Part shown: piece after piece, positions 15,576 through 22,055 of the stretch
Layout of the letters: every line of letters begins with the position of its first letter
How positions within the stretch are numbered: position 1 is the first letter of the stretch
NCBI GenBank assembly: GCA_040901775.1
Contig: JBBDYF010000170.1
Span: 1 to 22,055 of the forward strand
Reading direction: 5' to 3'
DNA from: CAYLLN01 sp040901775
GTDB lineage: Bacteria; Planctomycetota; Planctomycetia; Pirellulales; Pirellulaceae
DNA length: 22,055 bases
Translations under genes and position numbers: made by a program
Notes under the pieces: generated by a model
What the model saw: only the letters and a program-made list of their open reading frames with translations
The model's database searches: none
What the model was told of the DNA's origin: nothing

Positions 15576-16958
15576 TTAGGCAAAACTGCTCAACGCGCGC
15601 AGACGGCGGACATTCTCGGCCACGGCGGCCACTGTGTAATCGATTTCGGCCTCTGTGTTAAATCGGCCAATTCCGAACCGCAGGCTAGCCCGTGTCAGGT
15701 CTTCGCCCAATCCCAGGGCCAGCAGCACATGGCTCGGCTCGGGATTGGCGCTGGTGCAAGCGCTGCCGCTCGAAACGGCCACCGTTTTCATGCTCATCAT
15801 CAGGGCTTCGCCGTTGACGAAGGGAAAGGTGCAGTTCAGATTGCCGGGAAGGCGAGTCAGCCATGGGGTGCCACTGCTGGCTTGCCCAGCAGTGGGCGTC
15901 GAACGGGCGGGGGAACCATCGGGAAGCTGACGCATCCCGCTCGCCGAATTCGGCTGACGCATCCCGCTCGCCGGATGGAAGGCCGGCCCATTGAGGATTG
16001 CGTCCGGCACTTCGCGGACAAGGCCATCCCACAGTCGCTGGCGGAGCGCGGCCAGGCGGTCGCTCTCGGCCGGCATTTCGGCCAGGCACAGTTCGAGCGC
16101 TTTGGCAAAGCCGACGATCCCCGGCACGTTGAGGGTGCCGCTGCGCAAGGCCGCCTCTTGCCCCCCGCCGTCGATCAACGCTTCCAGGCGAACCATTGCC
16201 GATGCGGTACGCCCATCTGCATAGCCGCGACCAGTGGTCGCGCCCTTCCCCTCTGCATGGCCGCGACCAGTGGTCGCGCTCTTCCGCCGCACGTAGAGCG
16301 CCCCAACTCCTTTCGGGCCATAAATTTTGTGCGCCGAAAAACTGAGCAGATCGACGCCCAATTGCTGCACATCGACGGGCAGCTTGCCGACCGCTTGCGT
16401 GGCGTCGCAGTGCAGCGGCACACCCCGCGCGCGGCAAATCGCGGCAATCTCGGCAATCGGCTGGACGATGCCGATTTCGTTGTTGGCCAGCATGACCGAG
16501 ACGAGCAAGGTATCGTCGCGCAGAGCGCCCGCCACTTGTTGCGGGTCGAGCCAGCCGGCCCGCTCGCTGCCGTGCTGCTCGATTTCGAGCAGCGTGACGT
16601 CGAACCCGCGCCGCGCCAAGCGCTTCAGCGGGTCGAGCACCCCCTTGTGTTCGGTGGTGACGCTGAGCAGGTGATTCCCCTTGCGGCGTTGGCGCTCGGC
16701 CAGGCCCCGAATCGCCAAGTTGTTGCTCTCGGTCGCTCCACTGGTGAAGACGATTTCTCGCGGCTCGGCTCCGATGCCGGCCGCCAGCGAGGCCCGCGCC
16801 GCATCGACCGCCTCTTTCGCTTCCAGGCCGAAACTGTGGTTGATGCTGCCGCTGTTGCCGAAAACCTGCGTGAACAGCGGCAGCATCGCCTCGACGACGC
16901 GCGGATCGACGCGCGTGGTGGCGTGGTTGTCGAGATAGATCGGCAGCGTGACAGACAT
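15576..16958 (-). CDS. iscS: Cysteine desulfurase (IscS/NifS class) with two repeat-derived insertions
   Basis: 460 residues, about 60-70 longer than usual. It removes sulfur from cysteine for Fe-S clusters using PLP. Core motifs are intact: YLDNHATTRVDPRV, FTSGATESNN, TTEHKGVLDP, HCDATQAVGKLPVDV, PLP lysine Lys211 in SFSAHKIYGPKGVGALYVRR, GGGQEAALRSGTLNVP, and the persulfide cysteine Cys401 in SSGSACTSANPEPSHVL. Two stretches are foreign to the family. Residues ~226-254 hold a 12-residue repeat with ATTGRG. Residues ~327-368 hold a 9-residue repeat with SGMRQ, then a palindrome-coded segment. Both sit where relatives have short loops, and the frame is kept. It starts 19 nt after rsgA, with AGGAA inside the end of rsgA. 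Confidence 0.95.
   Translation of the reverse strand: MSVTLPIYLDNHATTRVDPRVVEAMLPLFTQVFGNSGSINHSFGLEAKEAVDAARASLAAGIGAEPREIVFTSGATESNNLAIRGLAERQRRKGNHLLSVTTEHKGVLDPLKRLARRGFDVTLLEIEQHGSERAGWLDPQQVAGALRDDTLLVSVMLANNEIGIVQPIAEIAAICRARGVPLHCDATQAVGKLPVDVQQLGVDLLSFSAHKIYGPKGVGALYVRRKSATTGRGHAEGKGATTGRGYADGRTASAMVRLEALIDGGGQEAALRSGTLNVPGIVGFAKALELCLAEMPAESDRLAALRQRLWDGLVREVPDAILNGPAFHPASGMRQPNSASGMRQLPDGSPARSTPTAGQASSGTPWLTRLPGNLNCTFPFVNGEALMMSMKTVAVSSGSACTSANPEPSHVLLALGLGEDLTRASLRFGIGRFNTEAEIDYTVAAVAENVRRLRALSSFA
15855..15980. repeat. Direct repeat plus palindrome inserted in iscS (insertion 2)
   Basis: A 21-bp direct repeat occurs at 15926-15946 and 15953-15973 (27-bp period), each containing GACGCATCCCGCTCGCC. 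Next to it is a hairpin with arms CCACTGCTGG (15871-15880) and CCAGCAGTGG (15886-15895), preceded by GGGTG. All is in frame. Relatives go directly from LNGP to RLPGNLN. Confidence 0.85.
16194..16283. repeat. Palindromic tandem repeat inserted in iscS (insertion 1)
   Basis: Two copies of a 36-bp unit. Each contains the 15-bp palindrome GCGACCAGTGGTCGC (16227-16241 and 16263-16277), followed by C(C/T)CTTCC. The 36-bp period gives a 12-residue protein period and keeps the frame. Relatives have only a few residues between LYVRR and VRLE. Confidence 0.85.
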
Positions 16959-16977
16959 ACGTTATTCCGTCATTCCT

Positions 16978-18108
16978 TCATTCCATGTCGCCCGACCGCA
17001 AATGGCAATAGCTTTCGTACCGCCGCACGTCGAGCCGGCCGTCGGCCACGGCGTCCTTCACGGCGCAGTGAACCTCGTGCGTGTGGGTGCAATTCGGAAA
17101 GCGGCACAGGCCCGCGTGCGGCCGCAGGTCGCGATAGTAGCCCGCCACCTCTTCCGGGATGATGTCCCAGAGTTGAAATTGCCGGATGCCGGGCGTATCG
17201 ACGACATATCCCCCCATCGCCAGCGGAATCAGCCGGGCGACCGTCGTCGTGTGTTTTCCCTTCTGGTTTTCGCGGCTCACTTCCCGCACTTTGAGAGCCA
17301 GATTCGGCTCGATGGCGTTCAACAGCGACGACTTGCCGACGCCGCTTTGCCCCGCGAAAACGCTCTCTTTGCCAGCCGCCAGTCGCCGCAGCTTGGCCAC
17401 ACCCACGCCGGTAGCCGCCGAAAGAAGCAGCACTTCGTATCCCATCTGGCCGTACACGCCAGCCAGCGGCAGCAGGTCGGCCGGCTCAACAAGATCGATC
17501 TTGTTGATACAGATGACCGGCTCGATCGCCAGCCGCTCGGCTTCGACCAAAAAGCGGTCGATCAGGTTCGGCTTGAGGTGCGGCTCGGCGGCGCTAGCCA
17601 CGATAAAGAGTTGATCGACGTTGGTCACGATGACGTGCTGCCGCTGTTTGCTGGTCCGGCTCAGGATGCTGGTGCGGGGCTCGATTCGCTCGATCAGGCC
17701 GGTCGTGGCCGATTCCGGCCGAAAATAGACGACGTCCCCCGCGGCGACCACATGCCGCTGGCCGGTGTTCAGGTTTTTCAGCAGCCGCCGCGTGGCGCAT
17801 TGGAACATTCGGCCGTCGTCGGTGCGGACGCTGCTGGCCAGGCCATGCACGCTGAGCACGCGGCCGGGCAGGGTGGTGGCCGCATCGACATCGCGGCGGA
17901 CGAACAAGCCGGTGGTCTGGCTGTCGGCCTCTTGCCCGATCACGGTTCGCTTGCGGGTCAGCTCACCCTTGCCGCTGACCCGTTCGCTCTTGAGCAGATC
18001 GTCTTCGGTCAGGCTTTCGCGGGCCAGATCGCGGGTCAGATCCTTCTTGCGGGTGCGGCCCTGGTGCTGCTTGCGGAATTCGGCTCGGATTTTCTGTTTT
18101 TTGCCCAT
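16978..18108 (-). CDS. rsgA: Ribosome small-subunit-dependent GTPase A
   Basis: 376 residues. RsgA is a circularly permuted GTPase that checks late 30S maturation and releases RbfA. The motif order shows the permutation: G4 NKID (202-205), then G1 GQSGVGKS (253-260), then G3 DTPG (304-307), with KGKHTTT of switch I between the last two. An OB-like N-terminal region covers ~80-145. The C-terminal zinc knuckle has Cys335, Cys340, His342 and Cys348 (CRFPNCTHTHEVHC). The first ~65 residues are a highly charged extension (MGKKQKIRAEFRKQHQGRTRKK...), probably rRNA-binding. It lies 28 nt after ftsH and 19 nt before iscS, so all three are likely one operon. Confidence 0.95.
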   Translation of the reverse strand: MGKKQKIRAEFRKQHQGRTRKKDLTRDLARESLTEDDLLKSERVSGKGELTRKRTVIGQEADSQTTGLFVRRDVDAATTLPGRVLSVHGLASSVRTDDGRMFQCATRRLLKNLNTGQRHVVAAGDVVYFRPESATTGLIERIEPRTSILSRTSKQRQHVIVTNVDQLFIVASAAEPHLKPNLIDRFLVEAERLAIEPVICINKIDLVEPADLLPLAGVYGQMGYEVLLLSAATGVGVAKLRRLAAGKESVFAGQSGVGKSSLLNAIEPNLALKVREVSRENQKGKHTTTVARLIPLAMGGYVVDTPGIRQFQLWDIIPEEVAGYYRDLRPHAGLCRFPNCTHTHEVHCAVKDAVADGRLDVRRYESYCHLRSGDME

Positions 18109-18136
18109 GTTTACCGCCCCAATAAAAGCGCGGATT

Positions 18137-20224
18137 CTAGGGGCTCGTGGCCAGATCGACGGCCGATTTTCCGTGGCCGTGGCCGTTCATCGAGGACTGG
18201 ATCGACGGGCCGATCAAGGCCGCGATTTCGGTATCGTCGAGCTCTTCTTTTTCGAGCAGCGCCTGCGTCAGCTTTTCGAGTTTGTCGCGCTGCCCGGTGA
18301 GCAGCGTGCTGGCCCGTTCCGAGGATTCGCGCAGGATGCGAACCACCTCGGCGTCGATCACTTCCAGGGTGTGCTCGCTGAACTGGCGATGCTGGTGCAT
18401 CTCGCGGCCGAGAAACGGGTCGTCTTCCGACAGCTTGTAGCTGACCGGCCCTAGCCGATCGCTCATGCCCCAGTTCATCACCATGCGGCGCGCTAGGCCC
18501 GTTGCCCGTTCCAGGTCGTTCTCGGCCCCGACGGTCGTTTCGCTGTAAATCAGGTTCTCGGCGGCCCGGCCCGCCAACAGCACGGCCAGGTGGTCGCGCA
18601 GCTCGGGCTCGGAAATGCTCAGACGGTCTTCGGCTGGCAAGGTGTGCGTGCTGCCGAGCGAGCGTCCGCGGGGGACGATCGTCACCTTGTGAACGCGATG
18701 CGCGCCGGGCAACTGCCAGGCGAGCAGCGTGTGCCCCGCCTCGTGATAGGCGGTTTTGACCTTCTCGCGGTCGTTGAGCACTTCTTCGCGTTTGGGCCCC
18801 ATCAAAATTTTGTCGCGGGCGTGGTCGAAATCGGCCATTTCCACCTGCGACTTGTCCTGCCGGGCGGCCCACAGGGCCGCTTCGTTGACGATATTGCGGA
18901 TGTCGGCGCCGGTCAGGCCGATCGTGCCGGAGGCGAGCGTCTCGAGGCTCACATCGTCGGCCAGCGGGACGTCGCGCGTGTGAACCTTGAAAATCGCTTG
19001 CCGCCCCTTTTGGGTCGGCCGGCCGACAGAGACGTGCCGGTCGAACCGCCCCGGCCGCAGCAAGGCGGGGTCGAGCACGTCGGGCCGGTTCGTCGCCGCC
19101 AGCACGATCACAAAGTCGTTCTGGGCGAAGCCGTCCATCTCGCTCAGAATCTGGTTGAGCGTTTGCTCGCGCTCGTCGTGGCCGCCACCCAGGCCCGCGC
19201 CGCGCTGGCGGCCCACCGCGTCGATCTCGTCGATAAAGATGATGCCGGGGGCATTTTCCTTGGCGGTTTTGAACAGGTCGCGCACCCGGCTGGCACCGAC
19301 GCCGACAAACATTTGAATGAATTCGCTGCCGTTGACCGCGTAGAATGGCACCCCCGCCTCGCCCGCGACGGCCCGCGCCAGCAGCGTTTTGCCCGTGCCC
19401 GGCGGCCCGTTGAGCAGCACCCCCTTGGGCACGCGCCCACCTAGCCGTTGAAACTTTTTGGGATTGCGCAAAAACTCGACGATTTCCATCAAGTCGGCTT
19501 TGACCCCCTCGATCCCCGCGACGTCTTTGAACGTGACCGCTTGCTTCGACGCCTCGTAGCGCCGCGCGGGGCTGCGGCCAAAGCTGGAGAGGAACCCGCC
19601 CCCCATCATCTGGTTTTGCTGGCGGCGGAGCCAGAACCAAAAGAGCAGGAACAGGCCGATCATGACGCTGGTGACCAGCAGCGAGACCAGCAGCGTGGGA
19701 TCGACCTGGATCGCGTTGTCGTACCGAGCGCCGCTGGCGGCTAGCGCCGCCGAAAGTTCGGGATTGTCGCGCGACCAGGTGGGCAGATTCACGACGAACC
19801 GTTCTTTGGCCCGCACCGGCTGGGCGGCTTTGGCTTTCGCTTGGTCGTTCCCTGGGGCCTTATCGCCCGCAGCCTTATCGTCCCCTTTGGCCTTGTCGCT
19901 GGCAGACTTGTCGCTGGCAGACTTGTCGCCGGCAGACTTGTCGCCGGTCGATTCCAATTCAACCGGCAAGAGGGGCGGCTGCTTGAAGCGCCCCTGGGCG
20001 GTGTCGCTGCGCAGCTCGACTTCCAGAATGTTTTTGGCCCGCAGTTGCTCCAGGAAGAAGCTGTACTCGATTTTCGTGGGCTGGGGCCCCGAAGTCCACA
20101 TGAACAACAGCCCGCCGACGATGGCGATGATTACCAGCGGCACCAACATGCCGGGACCGCTCGCGCGGGGCGGCGTTTTCCGCGGTGCGTCGGGGGCCCG
20201 ATCGTCATGGCTTTCCTTCTCCAT
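18137..20224 (-). CDS. ftsH: ATP-dependent zinc metalloprotease FtsH
   Basis: 695 residues. It is a membrane-bound AAA+ protease that degrades damaged membrane proteins and short-lived regulators. Membrane helices lie at ~26-44 and ~176-199 around a periplasmic domain. In the AAA domain, Walker A GPPGTGKT is at 273-280, Walker B IIFIDEID at 328-335, pore motif FVGVGASRVR near 306-315, and the second region of homology with arginine fingers near 390-396. The zinc site HEAGH is at 494-498, with the third ligand in AENDLERAT. The periplasmic domain carries a low-complexity insertion at ~92-140 (GDKSA/SDKSA repeats, then Lys/Ala-rich). It is the first gene of ftsH-rsgA-iscS; GAAAGGG precedes its ATG. 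Confidence 0.96.
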   Translation of the reverse strand: MEKESHDDRAPDAPRKTPPRASGPGMLVPLVIIAIVGGLLFMWTSGPQPTKIEYSFFLEQLRAKNILEVELRSDTAQGRFKQPPLLPVELESTGDKSAGDKSASDKSASDKAKGDDKAAGDKAPGNDQAKAKAAQPVRAKERFVVNLPTWSRDNPELSAALAASGARYDNAIQVDPTLLVSLLVTSVMIGLFLLFWFWLRRQQNQMMGGGFLSSFGRSPARRYEASKQAVTFKDVAGIEGVKADLMEIVEFLRNPKKFQRLGGRVPKGVLLNGPPGTGKTLLARAVAGEAGVPFYAVNGSEFIQMFVGVGASRVRDLFKTAKENAPGIIFIDEIDAVGRQRGAGLGGGHDEREQTLNQILSEMDGFAQNDFVIVLAATNRPDVLDPALLRPGRFDRHVSVGRPTQKGRQAIFKVHTRDVPLADDVSLETLASGTIGLTGADIRNIVNEAALWAARQDKSQVEMADFDHARDKILMGPKREEVLNDREKVKTAYHEAGHTLLAWQLPGAHRVHKVTIVPRGRSLGSTHTLPAEDRLSISEPELRDHLAVLLAGRAAENLIYSETTVGAENDLERATGLARRMVMNWGMSDRLGPVSYKLSEDDPFLGREMHQHRQFSEHTLEVIDAEVVRILRESSERASTLLTGQRDKLEKLTQALLEKEELDDTEIAALIGPSIQSSMNGHGHGKSAVDLATSP
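19893..19952. repeat. Four tandem 15-bp repeats within ftsH
   Basis: Unit TTGTCGCTGGCAGAC (plus strand) at 19893, 19908, 19923 and 19938; the third unit has one change and the fourth is more diverged. It codes the repeated pentapeptides (G/S)DKSA in the periplasmic domain of FtsH. The 15-bp length keeps the frame, so copy number can vary without harm. Confidence 0.85.
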
Positions 20225-20275
20225 CGGTCCCTTTCCGGGGTCGGCGGTCTCGCAATACCGTTTCGCGATTCAAGA

Positions 20276-20305
20276 ATACTACATTCTATCGCCGCCGCGG
20301 TCCAA
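20276..20305 (-). promoter_or_regulatory. Possible promoter of the ftsH-rsgA-iscS operon
   Basis: On the minus strand, TTGGAC (20300-20305), an 18-nt spacer and TAGTAT (20276-20281), about 50 nt before the ftsH ATG. Both boxes match only partly. Confidence 0.3.
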
Positions 20306-20462
20306 AGGCACCCCGGCTGGTGCGTCTGGGCAGGGTTGCTCCGTTGTCGAAGTTCGGTTGCTTCAGGGTGGCCGTGCCTTTGTCTGGGCCATCGGATCGT
20401 CCTTCCTTTTCCTTGCAGAATAAGGAGTTGGACTATCCACAAAAACCCAAGCACCTCACTAT

Positions 20463-20545
20463 CCGCATCCGCGCCATCCGCGGTTCTTTCCCTCCGAACT
20501 TGGTTCCGGCTCCGCCGGGCTGTGTGAATCTGTGTTTCGTCGTGG
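20463..20545. repeat. Dispersed intergenic repeat, copy C
   Basis: The most complete of three copies. It starts CCGCATCCGCGCCATCCGC, continues through GGTTCTTTCCCTCCGAACTT, then a GGTTCCGGCTCCGCCGG segment, and ends with GAATCTGTGTTTCG. Segments match copies at 2691-2757 and 2781-2840. Confidence 0.5.
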
Positions 20546-20714
20546 CTTCCAGCACTCCTGCCGCGATTCACTCCGGGTAGATCATTTGCTGTGGGCTGCC
20601 CTAGGCCTCGACGGGAAAATTCGGCTGAAGTGGCGTCATCCGCGTTGCCGATACTTTCCCTATCAACATGCCGGGAGGGCGGATTTGTCTCGAGCGAATC
20701 CGTTTCAGGATAGA

Positions 20715-20756
20715 GGTCGTGGTGCGACGACGGAGCGACGCACCACGACCTTTTTT
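20715..20756 (+). terminator. Strong rho-independent terminator with no recognised gene on its strand
   Basis: Perfect 12-bp stem GGTCGTGGTGCG (20715-20726) and CGCACCACGACC (20739-20750), a 12-nt loop, then six T residues (20751-20756). The polarity is plus-strand: read on the minus strand the stem is followed by TCTATCC, not a T-run. Both neighbouring genes (ftsH and DUF1080) are on the minus strand. Confidence 0.8.
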
Positions 20757-20840
20757 ATTGCGCCCTCCCGTGGCCCAGTTGGCCATTCCGCGGTACGACG
20801 GGGGGGCTCCCGACTAGATGAATAGCGGCTGGGGTGAGAA

Positions 20841-21521
20841 CTACTTCGCGTCCAGTTCCTGAATCTTCACGTTTCGCCAGCGAACCTCCAACGGGTCGGT
20901 CTTGCCGCCGACGCCATGCACTTGCAGGGCGATCAGCCCCTTGGGGGTCACGCTGTCTTTCAGGTCCACCGCCGGCACGCCGTTGATCCACGTTTTGATC
21001 GAGTCCCCCCGGCATTCGATGCGGAACTTGTTCCACTCGCCTTGCTTGAACGCCTGGCGGGCCGCCTCGTTGTCTTTCAAGTCGGCCAGGAAGCGACCGC
21101 GCCGAGCTTCGTCGTAAATCGCGCCGCTATAGGCCCGGTCGGAAGGGTCGATCTCGACCTGATAGCCGTGAACGCGATCGGCCGGGATCTTCTTCGTCTT
21201 TCCTTCGACGTCGATCTCCTTCGCTTCGGCGAACACTTCGCTCCGAATTTGGATGCCCGAATTCAGCGTCGGATCGACCTTGAACTCGACTTCCAGGATG
21301 AAGTCGCCGTAGGCCTTTTCGGTGCAGAGAAAACTGTTGGGCGTGTTCGGCACGCTGGTGCCGACGATCTCGCCGTTTTCAACCCGATACTTGGCCTTGC
21401 CGCCGTGCTGTTGCCAGCCGTCGAGCGTCTTGCCGTCGAACAGGGGTTTCAGATCGTCGGCCGCGGCAACGCTCGTCAGCAGCAGGCAGAGGGTGGCGGT
21501 GCGAAGCAAAGTCGTAGTCAT
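20841..21521 (-). CDS. Secreted DUF1080 / 3-keto-disaccharide hydrolase-like protein
   Basis: 226 residues from ATG 21521, chosen because AAAGGA lies 8 nt upstream and a signal peptide follows at once (MTTTLLRTATLCLLLTSVAAA). The mature part begins DDLKPLFDGKTLDGWQ, the classic start of the DUF1080 family (PF06439), and continues with FILEVEFKV, LNSGIQIRS, HGYQVEIDP, GAIYDEARRG, KTWINGVPAVDL, GLIALQVHG and VRWRNVKIQEL. The fold is a concanavalin-like beta sandwich. Some members cleave 3-keto-glycosides, and most planctomycete copies are untested. It acts outside the cytoplasm, probably in polysaccharide use. No sugar-oxidising partner lies in the window. Confidence 0.92.
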   Translation of the reverse strand: MTTTLLRTATLCLLLTSVAAADDLKPLFDGKTLDGWQQHGGKAKYRVENGEIVGTSVPNTPNSFLCTEKAYGDFILEVEFKVDPTLNSGIQIRSEVFAEAKEIDVEGKTKKIPADRVHGYQVEIDPSDRAYSGAIYDEARRGRFLADLKDNEAARQAFKQGEWNKFRIECRGDSIKTWINGVPAVDLKDSVTPKGLIALQVHGVGGKTDPLEVRWRNVKIQELDAK

Positions 21522-21567
21522 AAAAGATCCTTTGCGGTGGGTGGAACGGGGCAGGTATTGCGGCCCC

Positions 21568-21573
21568 ATTGTA
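21568..21573 (-). promoter_or_regulatory. Possible -10 box of the DUF1080 gene
   Basis: TACAAT on the minus strand about 47 nt before the ATG; the same hexamer forms the good promoter at 7234. The -35 region at 17-nt spacing (GTGGTT) is poor. Confidence 0.35.
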
Positions 21574-21645
21574 ACCACCGCCGCGGCGACAACCACCGGC
21601 GATCCCGCTGGCCTGAAAAAGGACGTCTCTCCGACGGCCCGCTGG

Positions 21646-22055
21646 TTAGGCGAATTTGTTGCCTTGCGATTTCCGCTCCCGCTGCTTCGCCGGCCTTTCC
21701 GACCGGTCAGTGGATCGCGTCGCCCGCCTGCTTGCGCGAGCGGTATCGGCAGCTCGCGCGCTGCGATTGGGTGCCGGCGACGACTCCGGTGCGGCCGATG
21801 TTGACATGACTTCCAGGCAATCACAAACAAACTGATTCAGGCTTTTTCCCGATGCCTGCGCCATCATGCTGACCTTCTTATGCAGAGCCGGCTTGATTCG
21901 CGCGACAAATCGGCCGGAGAACGGCTTCTCGGGCGAGTCTCCGGAAGTGGCGCAGAAGGCCAAGTAATCGTCCACCGATCCTTGAAAGGCCTGGCGAAGT
22001 TGGCGGTCTGAAATCTCAATCGCAAGTGGGAGGCGGGGTATTTCTGTGAAAGACG
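21646..22055 (-). CDS. HicB-like antitoxin, 5' end beyond the window, with basic C-terminal tail
   Basis: Open to the right edge, so the N-terminus is missing; about 136 codons are visible. The segment LRQAFQGSVDDYLAFC...SPEKPFSGRFVARIKPALHKKVSMMAQASGKSLNQFVCDCLE matches type II HicB-family antitoxins. It joins the end of the HicB RNase-H-like domain to a ribbon-helix-helix DNA-binding part (FVARIKPALHKKVSMMAQASGKSLNQFV). GTG at 21975 is not a true start because the family-like sequence continues upstream of it. After the DNA-binding part comes a ~50-residue Ser/Ala/Arg-rich disordered tail ending KQRERKSQGNKFA, unusual for the family. A hicA toxin gene, if present, would lie beyond the right edge; it may also be a solitary regulator. 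Confidence 0.8.
   Translation of the reverse strand, partial: SFTEIPRLPLAIEISDRQLRQAFQGSVDDYLAFCATSGDSPEKPFSGRFVARIKPALHKKVSMMAQASGKSLNQFVCDCLEVMSTSAAPESSPAPNRSARAADTARASRRATRSTDRSERPAKQRERKSQGNKFA

Larger units (their letters stand above)
20225..20840. other. Gene-free region between ftsH and the DUF1080 gene
   Basis: About 600 bases. It holds the putative ftsH promoter, dispersed repeat copy C (20463-20545) and a strong intrinsic terminator on the plus strand (20715-20756). No coding sequence is convincing. A small plus-strand RNA ending at the terminator is possible. Confidence 0.5.

Noticed and set aside
16194..16283. CRISPR-like repeat pair
   Set aside because: Two 36-bp units lie directly in tandem with no spacers, inside a coding frame; this is a tandem palindromic repeat, not an array.
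15729..17162. 477-residue plus-strand open frame opposite iscS
   Set aside because: Antisense shadow of a well-conserved gene; no recognisable domain.
16948..18300. 450-residue plus-strand open frame opposite rsgA
   Set aside because: Antisense shadow; the minus strand codes complete GTPase motifs.
18111..19640. 509-residue minus-strand open frame within ftsH
   Set aside because: Out-of-frame shadow; Arg/Ala/Gly-rich and without motifs.

Overview
The window is high-GC bacterial DNA that looks like a planctomycete, probably of the Pirellulales type. The evidence is the gene content: a secreted PQQ-type beta-propeller protein, a secreted DUF1080 protein, a zincin fused to leucine-rich repeats, a greatly enlarged signal peptidase I, several tiny membrane proteins, and many intergenic palindromic repeats. 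Nothing in it places the organism more precisely. No rRNA, tRNA or CRISPR array was seen.

Layout. 1-2267 (+): the 3' part of an alpha-glucan phosphorylase gene, then scpA. 2268-2876: gene-free, with a hairpin, the domain V/VI end of a group II intron and two copies of a dispersed repeat. 2877-5965 (-): the PQQ propeller gene overlapping the zincin-LRR gene. 5966-7284: repeats, a small membrane protein gene (-) and a promoter region. 7285-8690: two small membrane proteins and a Coa1-like protein (+), with cutA (-) between them. 8711-8820: a nested palindromic element. 8870-11574 (-): lepB then lptB. 11575-12420: gene-free, with a 15-bp tandem repeat. 12421-15077: a 63-residue protein (+), a thioredoxin-TPR protein (-), a PHA-system family protein (+) and a 2-hydroxyacid dehydrogenase (+). 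15088-20224 (-): ftsH, rsgA and iscS closely spaced, then an A-type Fe-S carrier gene. 20225-20840: gene-free, with a third copy of the dispersed repeat and a strong intrinsic terminator that has no recognised gene on its strand. 20841-22055 (-): a DUF1080 protein and an edge-truncated HicB-like antitoxin.

Most genes are housekeeping: glycogen breakdown, chromosome condensation, protein export and quality control, ribosome maturation, Fe-S assembly and LPS transport. The cysteine desulfurase and the A-type carrier form an Fe-S pair next to ftsH and rsgA. LepB and LptB form a cell-envelope pair.

The most unusual feature is how repeats have entered otherwise ordinary sequence. The cysteine desulfurase carries two in-frame insertions built from palindromic or tandem repeats. 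FtsH carries a 15-bp tandem repeat in its periplasmic domain, a gene ends inside a 24-bp tandem palindromic repeat, and a group II intron end abuts a dispersed repeat. I found no convincing new defence or biosynthetic system.
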